This document shows positions 1 through 4,586 of a stretch of 5,062 nucleotides of DNA, one piece after another. The stretch is from the NCBI GenBank assembly GCA_030593225.1, contig JAUVHP010000066.1, positions 1-5,062 of the forward strand, read 5' to 3'. The position numbers were made by a program, and so were the translations under genes. The notes under the pieces were generated by a model. The model was not told the DNA's origin. It saw only the letters and a list, made by a program, of their open reading frames with translations, and did not search any database. How positions within the stretch are numbered: the first letter of the stretch is position 1; the number at the start of each line of letters is the position of its first letter. This DNA is from an archaeon (GTDB taxonomy: Archaea; Nanobdellota; Nanobdellia; Pacearchaeales; GW2011-AR1).

Positions 1-98
1 ATACAAATATTCTTAGTTTGAGTGATGATTTTTATGATTATTTTGGTGTTGATGAAAATAATTCTTTGAAAAAACTTGAAGAATTAGGAGAAGAATAA
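1..98 (+). CDS. C-terminal end of an unidentified gene (partial)
   Basis: An open frame enters from the left edge (first full codon at 3) and stops at TAA 96-98, giving about 31 residues. The end is acidic (it contains DDFYDYF and finishes KKLEELGEE). There is no recognisable domain in this fragment, so no function is offered. Its stop codon abuts the ATG of the glycosyltransferase at 99, and the glycosyltransferase ribosome binding site lies inside its last codons. The two are therefore very likely co-transcribed and translationally coupled. The full gene lies outside the window. Confidence 0.7.
   Translation, partial: TNILSLSDDFYDYFGVDENNSLKKLEELGEE
86..90 (+). promoter_or_regulatory. Shine-Dalgarno site of the glycosyltransferase
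   Basis: AGGAG ends 8 nt before the ATG at 99 and lies inside the end of the preceding gene. It supports the ATG at 99 as the true start and an operon-internal position for the glycosyltransferase. Confidence 0.7.
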
Positions 99-1328
99 AT
101 GGATATTTTGACTTTTATTTATTTGAGTTATACTTTTATTACTTTTTACTTTTTATTTTTATTAATTTTAATTTATGTTCAAAATAGAAATCGTTTGTAT
201 GAGATTCCTGAGATTAAAAAAGAATTTTCTTTGAGTATTGTTGTTCCGTGTTTTAATGAAGAAGAAAGTATTGAAGAAACTATTAAGACCCTTTTGAAAT
301 CTGATTATAAATCTTTGAAAAAAATTATTGTTGTTGATGATTGTTCTACTGATAATTCTTATGAGATTATAAAAAAATGTGCTTCTAAATATGAAAATGT
401 TTTGGCTGTGCAGACACCTAAGAATACTGGCAATGCAGCTGGGGCAAAAAATTATGGTGCCAAGTTTGTGGGGACAGAATTAATTGGTTTTAGTGATGCT
501 GATTCTTCTCCAAAAGAAAATGCAATTTCTAATATGATTGGTTTTTTTAATGATGATAATGTGGCTGCTGTGACTTCAAAAGTTTTGGTTAAGAAAAGAA
601 AAAAATTAATTGAAAAATTACAGGCAATTGAATATAAAATTATTGCTTTTACTAGAAAACTTCTTAATTTTGTCGACGGAATTTATGTTACTAACGGTCC
701 TTTGAGTATTTATAGAAAAAGTTTTTATGATAAGATTGGAGGTTTTGATGTTAAGAATTTAACAGAGGATATTGAGATTACTTGGCATTTTGTTGCTGAA
801 GGTTATAAAGTTTGTATGGGGCTTTCGGCAAGTGTTTACACGATTGTTCCTGATAATTTGAAAGATTGGTTTAGGCAAAGAGTAAGATGGAATGTTGGAG
901 GGGTTCAAACAATTATGAAATATAAAAGTGCTTTTTTAAAGAAAGGTATGCTTGGAAAATTTATTTTGCCTTTTTTTGTTTTTGGTTGGCTTTTAGGAAT
1001 TCTTGGATTGATTGTTTTGTCTTATAGAATTATTACAAGATTGATTTTTCAGTATTTTTCTACAACTTATTCTGTTCAAGCACAAGCGGCAATTATTACT
1101 TTTGGAGATATTAATTTGACACCAAATATTTTGATTTTTTTTGGGATATTTACTTTATTTTTGAGTATTTCTTTTACAGCAATATCTTTATTTCACTTAA
1201 GGGAAAAAGAATTTAGAAGACATGGTTTGTTTACTATTTTTGCTTATATGTTTTTTTATTTATTGGTTTATCCGATAATTTTAATAACATCTTTTTATAA
1301 ATATTTAAAGGGGTATTCTAAATGGTAA
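99..1328 (+). CDS. Membrane-bound family 2 glycosyltransferase (409 aa)
   Basis: Likely transfers a sugar from a nucleotide-sugar donor to a growing glycan at the cytoplasmic face of the membrane. Domain order: one N-terminal membrane helix (about 5-27), a GT-A catalytic domain (about 45-265), then three membrane helices (about 287-308, 343-364, 377-399). Visible motifs are SIVVPCFNEEES near 46-57, VVDD at 78-81 (nucleotide-binding Asp), DAD at 133-135 in place of DxD (metal/nucleotide), TED at 223-225 (catalytic-base region) and QRVRW at 260-264. The D, D, D, Q-x-x-R-W set is that of processive or polyprenyl-type GT2 enzymes (COG1215: poly-N-acetylglucosamine, hyaluronan and cellulose synthase relatives). 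The donor and product cannot be read from sequence. The ATG directly follows the upstream stop and has an AGGAG site 8 nt away. It probably forms an operon with the upstream partial gene and perhaps the thioredoxin-like gene downstream, suggesting a role in surface glycan or protein glycosylation (inferred). Confidence 0.9.
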   Translation: MDILTFIYLSYTFITFYFLFLLILIYVQNRNRLYEIPEIKKEFSLSIVVPCFNEEESIEETIKTLLKSDYKSLKKIIVVDDCSTDNSYEIIKKCASKYENVLAVQTPKNTGNAAGAKNYGAKFVGTELIGFSDADSSPKENAISNMIGFFNDDNVAAVTSKVLVKKRKKLIEKLQAIEYKIIAFTRKLLNFVDGIYVTNGPLSIYRKSFYDKIGGFDVKNLTEDIEITWHFVAEGYKVCMGLSASVYTIVPDNLKDWFRQRVRWNVGGVQTIMKYKSAFLKKGMLGKFILPFFVFGWLLGILGLIVLSYRIITRLIFQYFSTTYSVQAQAAIITFGDINLTPNILIFFGIFTLFLSISFTAISLFHLREKEFRRHGLFTIFAYMFFYLLVYPIILITSFYKYLKGYSKW

Positions 1329-1354
1329 AAAGCAAAATTTGGAAATTAAATGTT

Positions 1355-1360
1355 GGAGGA
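1355..1360 (+). promoter_or_regulatory. Shine-Dalgarno-like site of the 21-codon micro-ORF
   Basis: GGAGGA ends 8 nt before the ATG at 1369. It is among the strongest ribosome-binding matches in the window, yet the frame it serves has only 21 codons. It is either a real leader-peptide site or a leftover from a duplicated gene start. Confidence 0.4.
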
Positions 1361-1368
1361 AATTTGAA

Positions 1369-1434
1369 ATGTTAAAAAGTAAAATCAAAGATTTTTCATG
1401 TCAAAATTTTTTTTTTGAGGTGTTGAAATGTTGA
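1369..1434 (+). CDS. Possible 21-aa leader peptide or duplicated gene start
   Basis: A short frame starts at ATG 1369 (MLKSKIKDF...) and stops at TGA 1432-1434, overlapping the start of the next gene by 7 nt. It has a good GGAGGA site 8 nt upstream. Its first codons mirror those of the downstream gene (MLKSK versus MLKSR), and the T10 run at 1407-1416 encodes three Phe in a row. It could be a coupled leader peptide, or the remnant of a partial duplication or older start of the next gene. There is no homology evidence, so the call is weak. Confidence 0.22.
   Translation: MLKSKIKDFSCQNFFFEVLKC
1417..1422 (+). promoter_or_regulatory. Shine-Dalgarno site of the thioredoxin-like gene
   Basis: GAGGTG, a strong match to the archaeal anti-Shine-Dalgarno, ends 5 nt before the ATG at 1428 and fixes that start. 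It sits directly after a run of ten T (1407-1416). An oligo-T run can act as an archaeal terminator, so some transcripts from the glycosyltransferase may end just before this site. Confidence 0.7.
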
Positions 1435-2084
1435 AAAGTAGAAAACATGTTTTTTGGAAAGCACTGTTTTTGACAGTTTTGGTTTTCTTTTTTGGAATTT
1501 TAATTGGGGTGGCTTTTGAAAATAGTCAACAACAAAGAATAAATGAGTATTATATGAAATCAGAAATTTCTTTGATAGATATTTTGGCAATGAATAGTAT
1601 TTCTGATATTAAGAATATTGATTGTGAATTTTTAATAGAATCAAATTTGAATTTTGCTGATAGGATTTATAGTGAAGCTGTTTTGCTTGAAAAATATGAG
1701 AATGCTAAAAAAATTACTGATAGTATTGAACTTGCACATAAAAAATATGATTTGTTTAGAGTTTTTTTGTGGATAGATAGTATAAGAATTCTTGAGAAAT
1801 GCGGGAGAAGTTTTTCTAGTGTGGTTTATCTTTATGATACAAATCCAAATGATTTAGAATTAAAAGCAACACAAGGTGTTTGGTCTAGAATTTTATTTGA
1901 TTTAAAGCAAGAGAAAAATAATGAAATTGTTTTGATACCTATTGGGGTTGATGGTTCTTTGGAATCTGTAAATTTAATGGTAAAGCGTTTTGAAATTGAG
2001 CAACTTCCGGCAGTTGTAATTAATAATGAATATGTTATTACTGAATTAAGTTCTGTTAAAGAGTTGGAGAAATATTTAAGTTAG
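1428..2084 (+). CDS. Membrane-anchored thioredoxin-fold-like protein without CxxC (218 aa)
   Basis: Residues 10-31 form one hydrophobic helix after a basic N-terminus (MLKSRKHVFWK), so the rest (about 32-218) is probably outside the cytoplasm. Residues 40-125 look alpha-helical. Residues about 128-218 follow a thioredoxin-like order: a strand (SSVVYLY), a helix, a strand (EIVLIPIGVD), a helix, then QLPAVVINNEYV, where P194 occupies the cis-proline position of thioredoxins, and a final helix (SSVKELEKYL). The place where CxxC would sit reads DTNPND. The only cysteines are C66 and C125, so classic disulfide exchange at that site is not expected; a binding or scaffold role is more likely. The fold call is from pattern only. 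The start is fixed by GAGGTG. It follows the glycosyltransferase on the same strand and overlaps the minus-strand gene by 4 nt at its stop. Confidence 0.75.
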   Translation: MLKSRKHVFWKALFLTVLVFFFGILIGVAFENSQQQRINEYYMKSEISLIDILAMNSISDIKNIDCEFLIESNLNFADRIYSEAVLLEKYENAKKITDSIELAHKKYDLFRVFLWIDSIRILEKCGRSFSSVVYLYDTNPNDLELKATQGVWSRILFDLKQEKNNEIVLIPIGVDGSLESVNLMVKRFEIEQLPAVVINNEYVITELSSVKELEKYLS

Positions 2085-2431
2085 TAATAACGAGCATATG
2101 TTTTTGGAGTTAGATATTTTGAGTTAATTGGGAAATCTTTTGTGGGAGTAAGTATCTCAATTTTTTCTGGGATAGATTTTGTTTTTAAAGTATTTTTTTG
2201 AATTTTGTTGTATATATTTTTTATAATTTTTGCAGAAGCTGTTAAGATATTTGTTAAATGTTTTTCTAATTGACTAGATTTTCTTCCTATATCTTTTATT
2301 TCTAATATTTCATAATTTTCTAAATTGTAAAACATTTCTGCACTTTTTTTATCTTTTTGAGCTAATGCTTCATTTCTTAATCTTTGAAAGTAATTTGTCA
2401 TTTCTTTATTAGTTAGATTTTCTTCTACCAT
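2081..2431 (-). CDS. Hypothetical helical protein, minus strand (116 aa)
   Basis: I do not recognise this protein. From the ATG at 2429-2431 it begins MVEENLTNKEM. It is basic, with a mostly helical N-terminal part of about 80 residues rich in K, E, N and L, then a proline-containing tail ending TYARYY. It has no membrane segment, no cysteine and no metal motif. The frame stays open upstream to a TTG at 2512, but a TATA-like box (2453-2460) lies 25.5 nt before this ATG, so the ATG start on a leaderless transcript is preferred. No plus-strand gene competes in 2085-2530. Its stop (TTA on the plus strand) interlocks with the TAG of the plus-strand neighbour, a convergent 4-nt overlap, and it is divergent from the aMBF1-like gene. 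It may be spurious in this AT-rich DNA, but its length and position favour a real gene. Confidence 0.55.
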   Translation of the reverse strand: MVEENLTNKEMTNYFQRLRNEALAQKDKKSAEMFYNLENYEILEIKDIGRKSSQLEKHLTNILTASAKIIKNIYNKIQKNTLKTKSIPEKIEILTPTKDFPINSKYLTPKTYARYY

Positions 2432-2452
2432 ATTTTTCTTTGCATTTTTAGT

Positions 2453-2460
2453 TTTATAAA
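2453..2460 (-). promoter_or_regulatory. TATA box of the minus-strand hypothetical gene
   Basis: TTTATAAA, read on the minus strand as ATTTATAAAA, is centred 25.5 nt before the ATG at 2431. That is the distance expected if transcription starts at the ATG itself, and no Shine-Dalgarno site is present. It also argues against the TTG-started extension, which would place this box inside the coding region. Confidence 0.5.
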
Positions 2461-2513
2461 TGTTTGTATTGTTATCACTTTGTAATGAATTAATGTTTAT
2501 TTTATTATACAAA

Positions 2514-2521
2514 TATTAAAA
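2514..2521 (+). promoter_or_regulatory. Candidate TATA box of the aMBF1-like gene
   Basis: TATTAAAA is centred 27.5 nt before the ATG at 2545. A second candidate, TTATTATA near 2502-2509, would start transcription near the alternative GTG at 2530. No clear Shine-Dalgarno site precedes either start. The region is shared with the divergent minus-strand gene. Confidence 0.35.
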
Positions 2522-2544
2522 AAGAGTTTGTGATTTTTGGTAAT

Positions 2545-3243
2545 ATGGGTATTTGCTTTAAGTGTGGGGAGGAAAGTTCAAAATTGTTTGGTGTTGTGGT
2601 TAATGAAGGAATTGTTGAAGTGTGTTGTGATTGTGTTGAGGATGATGAGGTGGCTTTTGTGCAAAAATCTTGTGTAGATGTGCTTGATAATTCTAATGAG
2701 AAAAAAAGTGTTTACGAAAGATTAAGTTGTATTGCAGGAATAAATCCTGATGAGCATAAAGGATTTGGTGATAAAAATGATGAGGAAGTTAAGGAACAAG
2801 ATAAAGATTTAATTGAAATTGTGAATAAAAATTCTTTGATTCCTTCGGTTGATATTAGTTCTGATTTGGTGAGGAATTTTCATTGGATTGTAATGCGTTC
2901 GAGGAGATTTAGAAAAATGACTTTGACGGAGTTGTCAAAAAAGATTTCTGTGTCAGAAGAAGTTTTGAAGATGATTGAGAATGGAATTGTTTCTGAGAAA
3001 GATTTTGAGGTTATTAAAAAATTAGAGCTTTTTTTAGGAATTCAAATTTTAACAAGTGAGGCAAAAAACAAAATTAAATCTTTGTCTGAAAATAAAATTG
3101 GTTTTGATTCAATTACTACGAGGAGTATTACAATTGAAGATTTAAAAGAAATTCAAGAAAAAAGAGAATCTGAAATTTTTGAAAATCCTAAACCTGAATT
3201 AACTGAAGATGATTTTCACGATATAATTTTTGGTAGAAAATAA
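2545..3243 (+). CDS. aMBF1-like zinc-ribbon and helix-turn-helix regulator (232 aa)
   Basis: Archaeal multiprotein bridging factor 1 homologues link transcription, and in archaea probably translation, to basal machinery. Here residues 1-35 form a zinc ribbon with CxxC pairs at C4/C7 and C27/C30 (C28 is extra). An acidic linker follows (about 36-105), then an XRE-type helix-turn-helix (about 107-167) with the family's TLTELSKKISVSEEVLKMIENG pattern and the ending KKLELFLGIQIL. A further 65-residue tail includes a charged helix (SITIEDLKEIQEKRESEIF) and an acidic end. About 160 residues is typical for aMBF1, so this protein is long in both linker and tail. The frame also opens at GTG 2530 (5 extra residues); ATG 2545 is preferred because it places the zinc ribbon at the very N-terminus, as in the family. 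It may be a lineage-specific regulator rather than true aMBF1. Its stop codon lies in one copy of a 10-nt direct repeat. Confidence 0.78.
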   Translation: MGICFKCGEESSKLFGVVVNEGIVEVCCDCVEDDEVAFVQKSCVDVLDNSNEKKSVYERLSCIAGINPDEHKGFGDKNDEEVKEQDKDLIEIVNKNSLIPSVDISSDLVRNFHWIVMRSRRFRKMTLTELSKKISVSEEVLKMIENGIVSEKDFEVIKKLELFLGIQILTSEAKNKIKSLSENKIGFDSITTRSITIEDLKEIQEKRESEIFENPKPELTEDDFHDIIFGRK

Positions 3244-3250
3244 TGAACCG
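3241..3250 (+). repeat. Left copy of 10-nt direct repeat TAATGAACCG
   Basis: This is an exact copy of 4587-4596. It includes the TAA stop of the aMBF1-like gene and lies 2 nt outside the leftmost 14-nt motif. Ten-base matches can occur by chance in 5 kb; it is listed because it brackets the inverted outer motifs symmetrically with the right copy. Confidence 0.45.
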
Positions 3251-3252
3251 GC

Positions 3253-3266
3253 TTTGTGTAATAAGT
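3253..3266 (+). repeat. Intergenic 14-nt motif, copy 1 (TTTGTGTAATAAGT)
   Basis: This is the only copy in the forward orientation. It matches the consensus TTTGTGTAAAAAGT at 13 of 14 positions. It can pair with copy 2 (3281-3294) across a 14-nt loop, giving a stem of about 12 bp with one T-T mismatch (plus two G-U pairs in RNA). It may therefore also act in ending the aMBF1-like transcript. Confidence 0.55.
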
Positions 3267-3280
3267 CCGAATAACTAACT

Positions 3281-3294
3281 ACTTTTTACACAGG
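3281..3294 (-). repeat. Intergenic 14-nt motif, copy 2
   Basis: On the minus strand it reads CCTGTGTAAAAAGT, 12 of 14 to the consensus. CTACTTTTTACACA (3279-3292) is repeated exactly at 4052-4065. It lies 29 nt upstream of the preferred TATA box of the DUF5678-like gene. Confidence 0.55.
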
Positions 3295-3323
3295 TTTTGG
3301 TAAAATATTTAAAAGGAAAAACA

Positions 3324-3329
3324 TTTAAA
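3324..3329 (+). promoter_or_regulatory. TATA box of the DUF5678-protease pair
   Basis: TTTAAA is centred 24.5 nt before the ATG at 3351, the same spacing as for rpoL, suggesting a leaderless message. A second box (TTTAAA at 3308-3313) would give a leader of about 15 nt containing a weak AGGGA. Either way, both boxes fall within the alternative TTG-started extension (3297-3350), which is therefore rejected as coding. Confidence 0.5.
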
Positions 3330-3350
3330 GTATTAAAAAAAGGGATAATC

Positions 3351-3587
3351 ATGACAAATATACAACTCTTAACTGGATCGATTGCAAATTTAAGATGGTT
3401 TAATGAATCTTATCCTGAGATCGAACAAAAATTCAAGGGAAAATTTGTAGCAATTAAAGATGAACAGATTCTGGAAAATTCTACTTCTTTTGATCTTCTT
3501 ATGGAAAAATTGGAGAAAAAAGGGGAAAACAGTGACGAGTTATTAATTAAAAGAGTTTCTCCGATGAATGAGATTACTATTTTTTAA
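3351..3587 (+). CDS. DUF5678-like small protein (78 aa)
   Basis: This small soluble protein matches the DUF5678 pattern as I recall it: N-L-x-W-F-N-E-x-Y near 13-21, K-x-x-G-K-F-V-A-I-K-D at 27-37 (usually the strand pair of the fold), a dropped Ser/Gly turn near 43-46, then the helix FDLLMEKLEKKG (47-58) and a closing strand ELLIKRVSP. The function of the family is not established. The frame extends upstream to TTG 3297, but that part overlaps TATA-like boxes, and the ATG start gives the usual family length. Its TAA is followed immediately by the ATG of the aspartic protease, so the two are made together. Neighbouring DUF5678 and clan AA protease genes are, from memory, a recurring arrangement in archaea; this needs checking. 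A role as partner, inhibitor or substrate of the protease is only a hypothesis. Confidence 0.72.
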   Translation: MTNIQLLTGSIANLRWFNESYPEIEQKFKGKFVAIKDEQILENSTSFDLLMEKLEKKGENSDELLIKRVSPMNEITIF

Positions 3588-4043
3588 ATGAAAATTCCTT
3601 TAATTAGTAGAAAGGGGAAGTTAGAAATTGGGAATGGTTTACTTATTGTAGGTAAAAGGAATACAATTGTGGCAGATTTTATACTTGATACAGGAAGTCC
3701 AGAAACTATAATTCCTTATGAACAGGCTGTGAGATTACAAGTAGATTTTAAAAATTTAACAAAAAATGAAGGAATGACTAGGTTGATTGGGGGGAAATTT
3801 TATTCTTATAATTATTCTAAAATAAAATTTGTATTTGCACAAGATAACAAAGAACAACATAAAGAAGAATTTACAAAAGAATTTCCAGTAACTATTTTAA
3901 AACCAACATCTAAAAAAAATAAAGATAAAGTAGAAAGTATGGATATTCCAATCATAATTGGTTTAGATTTTTTGTTAGAGAAAAATTATACCCTTTATTG
4001 CGATATTAATAAAAAAGAAACTTATTTAGAAAAAAAGATTTAA
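3588..4043 (+). CDS. Retropepsin-like clan AA aspartic protease (151 aa)
   Basis: The N-terminal half carries FILDTGSPETIIP at 31-43, with D34-T35-G36-S37 as the catalytic D-T/S-G motif. A glycine turn (LIGG) falls at 66-69, and the hydrophobic-hydrophobic-Gly motif PIIIGLDFL at 121-129 is the typical second signature before the terminal strands (YTLYCDI, KETYLEKK). One D-T-G and about 150 residues imply that the active enzyme is a homodimer, as in retropepsins. There is no signal peptide or membrane segment, so it is probably cytoplasmic. A lysine-rich, low-complexity insert lies at about 86-118. The ATG directly follows the TAA of the DUF5678-like gene with no separate ribosome binding site, so translation is probably coupled. 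Its natural substrate is unknown. It is not part of a retroelement: no reverse transcriptase or gag is present. Confidence 0.82.
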   Translation: MKIPLISRKGKLEIGNGLLIVGKRNTIVADFILDTGSPETIIPYEQAVRLQVDFKNLTKNEGMTRLIGGKFYSYNYSKIKFVFAQDNKEQHKEEFTKEFPVTILKPTSKKNKDKVESMDIPIIIGLDFLLEKNYTLYCDINKKETYLEKKI

Positions 4044-4053
4044 AGAATATGCT

Positions 4054-4067
4054 ACTTTTTACACAAA
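4054..4067 (-). repeat. Intergenic 14-nt motif, copy 3 (TTTGTGTAAAAAGT)
   Basis: This is the consensus copy, starting 11 nt after the protease stop. Its right end lies 19 nt before the TATA box of the small tail-anchored protein gene, nearly the same spacing as copy 5 to the rpoL box (20 nt). Its T5 run could also help end the protease transcript. Confidence 0.55.
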
Positions 4068-4086
4068 AAAATGTAATAGTAAAGTA

Positions 4087-4094
4087 TTTATATA
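4087..4094 (+). promoter_or_regulatory. TATA box of the 62-aa membrane protein gene
   Basis: TTTATATA is the best consensus TATA box in the window, centred 23.5 nt before the ATG at 4114. No Shine-Dalgarno sequence lies between; instead there is a short C-rich patch (CCTCACCCC, 4097-4105). A leaderless or nearly leaderless transcript is predicted. Confidence 0.6.
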
Positions 4095-4113
4095 ATCCTC
4101 ACCCCTATATTTT

Positions 4114-4302
4114 ATGATAGAGGAAATAAGTGGTGATTTCTCCCGTTCTGTTGCAAGAGCATTTGGAGAAACTAAAGGTAGAAGTGTTTCAAGAATTACT
4201 GCAGATAAAACTGGTAAAAGTATGGACATTGTTCATTTTTTTATGGGCTTAGGAGTTGTTGGAGTTACTCTTTTTGCGACATTAATGAGTTCAAGAAAGT
4301 AA
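4114..4302 (+). CDS. Small protein with C-terminal membrane helix (62 aa)
   Basis: Not recognised. Residues 1-37 are polar and rich in Arg, Ser, Gly and Thr (FSRSVARAFGETKGRSVSRI), and residues about 39-58 form one hydrophobic, glycine-containing helix followed by SSRK. That is a tail-anchored layout with the N-terminus probably in the cytoplasm. It has no cysteine and no enzyme motif. Its own TATA box makes it the first gene of a short unit with the 68-aa membrane protein that follows, 43 nt after its stop. A cytoplasmic basic segment on a membrane anchor could bind nucleic acid, lipid or a partner protein; this is speculation. Confidence 0.6.
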   Translation: MIEEISGDFSRSVARAFGETKGRSVSRITADKTGKSMDIVHFFMGLGVVGVTLFATLMSSRK

Positions 4303-4325
4303 GTTAAGCAAAAAGAAATAAATTT

Positions 4326-4334
4326 AGGTGGTGA
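4326..4334 (+). promoter_or_regulatory. Shine-Dalgarno-like site of the 68-aa membrane protein
   Basis: AGGTGGTGA resembles the archaeal site GGAGGTGA and ends 11 nt before the ATG at 4346. It overlaps two in-frame GTG codons (4328 and 4331) that could serve as starts. Reading it as a ribosome binding site favours ATG 4346, though the spacing is at the long end. Confidence 0.4.
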
Positions 4335-4345
4335 AGTATATTAAA

Positions 4346-4552
4346 ATGGATATAAGAAAAAAAGAAGATAGAAATAAATTATGGAAAATTCTTGTAGGAT
4401 ATTTTGTAGGATTTTTAATAATAGCATTATTTTTGGAGGGAATTTTTGAGATAAATTGGAAAATCTCTCTTCTTATTTGGGCAATAGTTACTATTGGGGA
4501 TATTTTGACATTAAGATGGATATTAAGATTAATTGCTAAAATAGTAATTTGA
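4346..4552 (+). CDS. Small two-helix membrane protein (68 aa)
   Basis: Not recognised. A short charged N-terminus (MDIRKKEDRNK) precedes two hydrophobic helices (about 14-30 and 37-56) joined by a short loop (EGIFEINW), ending with a basic amphipathic stretch (RWILRLIAKIVI). The positive charge at both ends predicts both termini in the cytoplasm. The frame could start at GTG 4328 or 4331 (5-6 extra residues, VKYIK), but those codons form the Shine-Dalgarno-like site. It lies in the same direction as, and 43 nt after, the 62-aa membrane protein with no new TATA box at a suitable distance, so the two are probably one unit. Copy 4 of the 14-nt motif begins on the last base of its stop codon. Confidence 0.6.
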   Translation: MDIRKKEDRNKLWKILVGYFVGFLIIALFLEGIFEINWKISLLIWAIVTIGDILTLRWILRLIAKIVI

Positions 4553-4565
4553 CTTTCTACACAGA
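4552..4565 (-). repeat. Intergenic 14-nt motif, copy 4
   Basis: On the minus strand it reads TCTGTGTAGAAAGT, 12 of 14 to the consensus. It starts on the last base of the membrane-protein stop codon and lies 18 nt, start to start, before copy 5 in the same orientation. CTTTC (4553-4557) can also pair with GAAAG (4564-4568) as a small hairpin. Confidence 0.5.
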
Positions 4566-4569
4566 AAGC

Positions 4570-4583
4570 ACTAAATACACAAA
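4570..4583 (-). repeat. Intergenic 14-nt motif, copy 5
   Basis: On the minus strand it reads TTTGTGTATTTAGT, 11 of 14 to the consensus and 12 of 14 to copy 1, which faces it from the other side of the block. It lies 3 nt inside the right TAATGAACCG and 20 nt before the rpoL TATA box. Confidence 0.5.
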
Positions 4584-4586
4584 TCC

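Larger units (their letters stand above)
1320..1445 (+). repeat. Imperfect direct repeats around the gene junction
   Basis: Three related 19-nt units follow one another: 1320-1338 (AAATGGTAAAAAGCAAAAT, overlapping the glycosyltransferase stop), 1368-1386 (AAATGTTAAAAAGTAAAAT) and 1427-1445 (AAATGTTGAAAAGTAGAAA, the start of the next gene). The first and second match at 17 of 19 positions, and the second and third at about 17 of 19. A shorter AAATGTTGG echo sits at 1349. The second and third units both encode an M-L-K-S start. Low complexity may explain part of the similarity. Confidence 0.5.

Noticed and set aside
1396..1590. A 64-codon minus-strand open frame.
   Set aside because: It lies antisense to the start of the well-supported thioredoxin-like gene, has a low-complexity Lys/Phe-rich translation mirroring its T- and A-runs, and has no promoter or ribosome site.
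2432..2512. An N-terminal extension of the minus-strand gene starting at TTG.
   Set aside because: It contains the TATA box that fits the ATG at 2431, and its translation is Asn/Lys low complexity.
3243..3278. An 11-codon frame (MNRLCVISPNN) overlapping the aMBF1 stop.
   Set aside because: It is too short, lacks a ribosome site and lies within the hairpin and motif copies, which explain the sequence better.
3297..3350. An N-terminal extension of the DUF5678-like gene starting at TTG.
   Set aside because: The segment contains two TATA-like boxes and adds a Lys-rich stretch not expected in the family; the ATG at 3351 has correct promoter spacing.
3588..4043. The aspartic protease as part of a retroelement.
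   Set aside because: No reverse transcriptase, integrase, gag or long terminal repeats are present; single-D-T-G proteases of this size are found as ordinary cellular genes.
4328..4345. A GTG start for the 68-aa membrane protein.
   Set aside because: These codons form a Shine-Dalgarno-like AGGTGGTGA; the ATG at 4346 is preferred, but not with certainty.
3253..4583. The repeated 14-nt motif as a CRISPR array.
   Set aside because: Copies are too short, in mixed orientation, separated by whole genes in places, and there are no regular spacers or cas genes.
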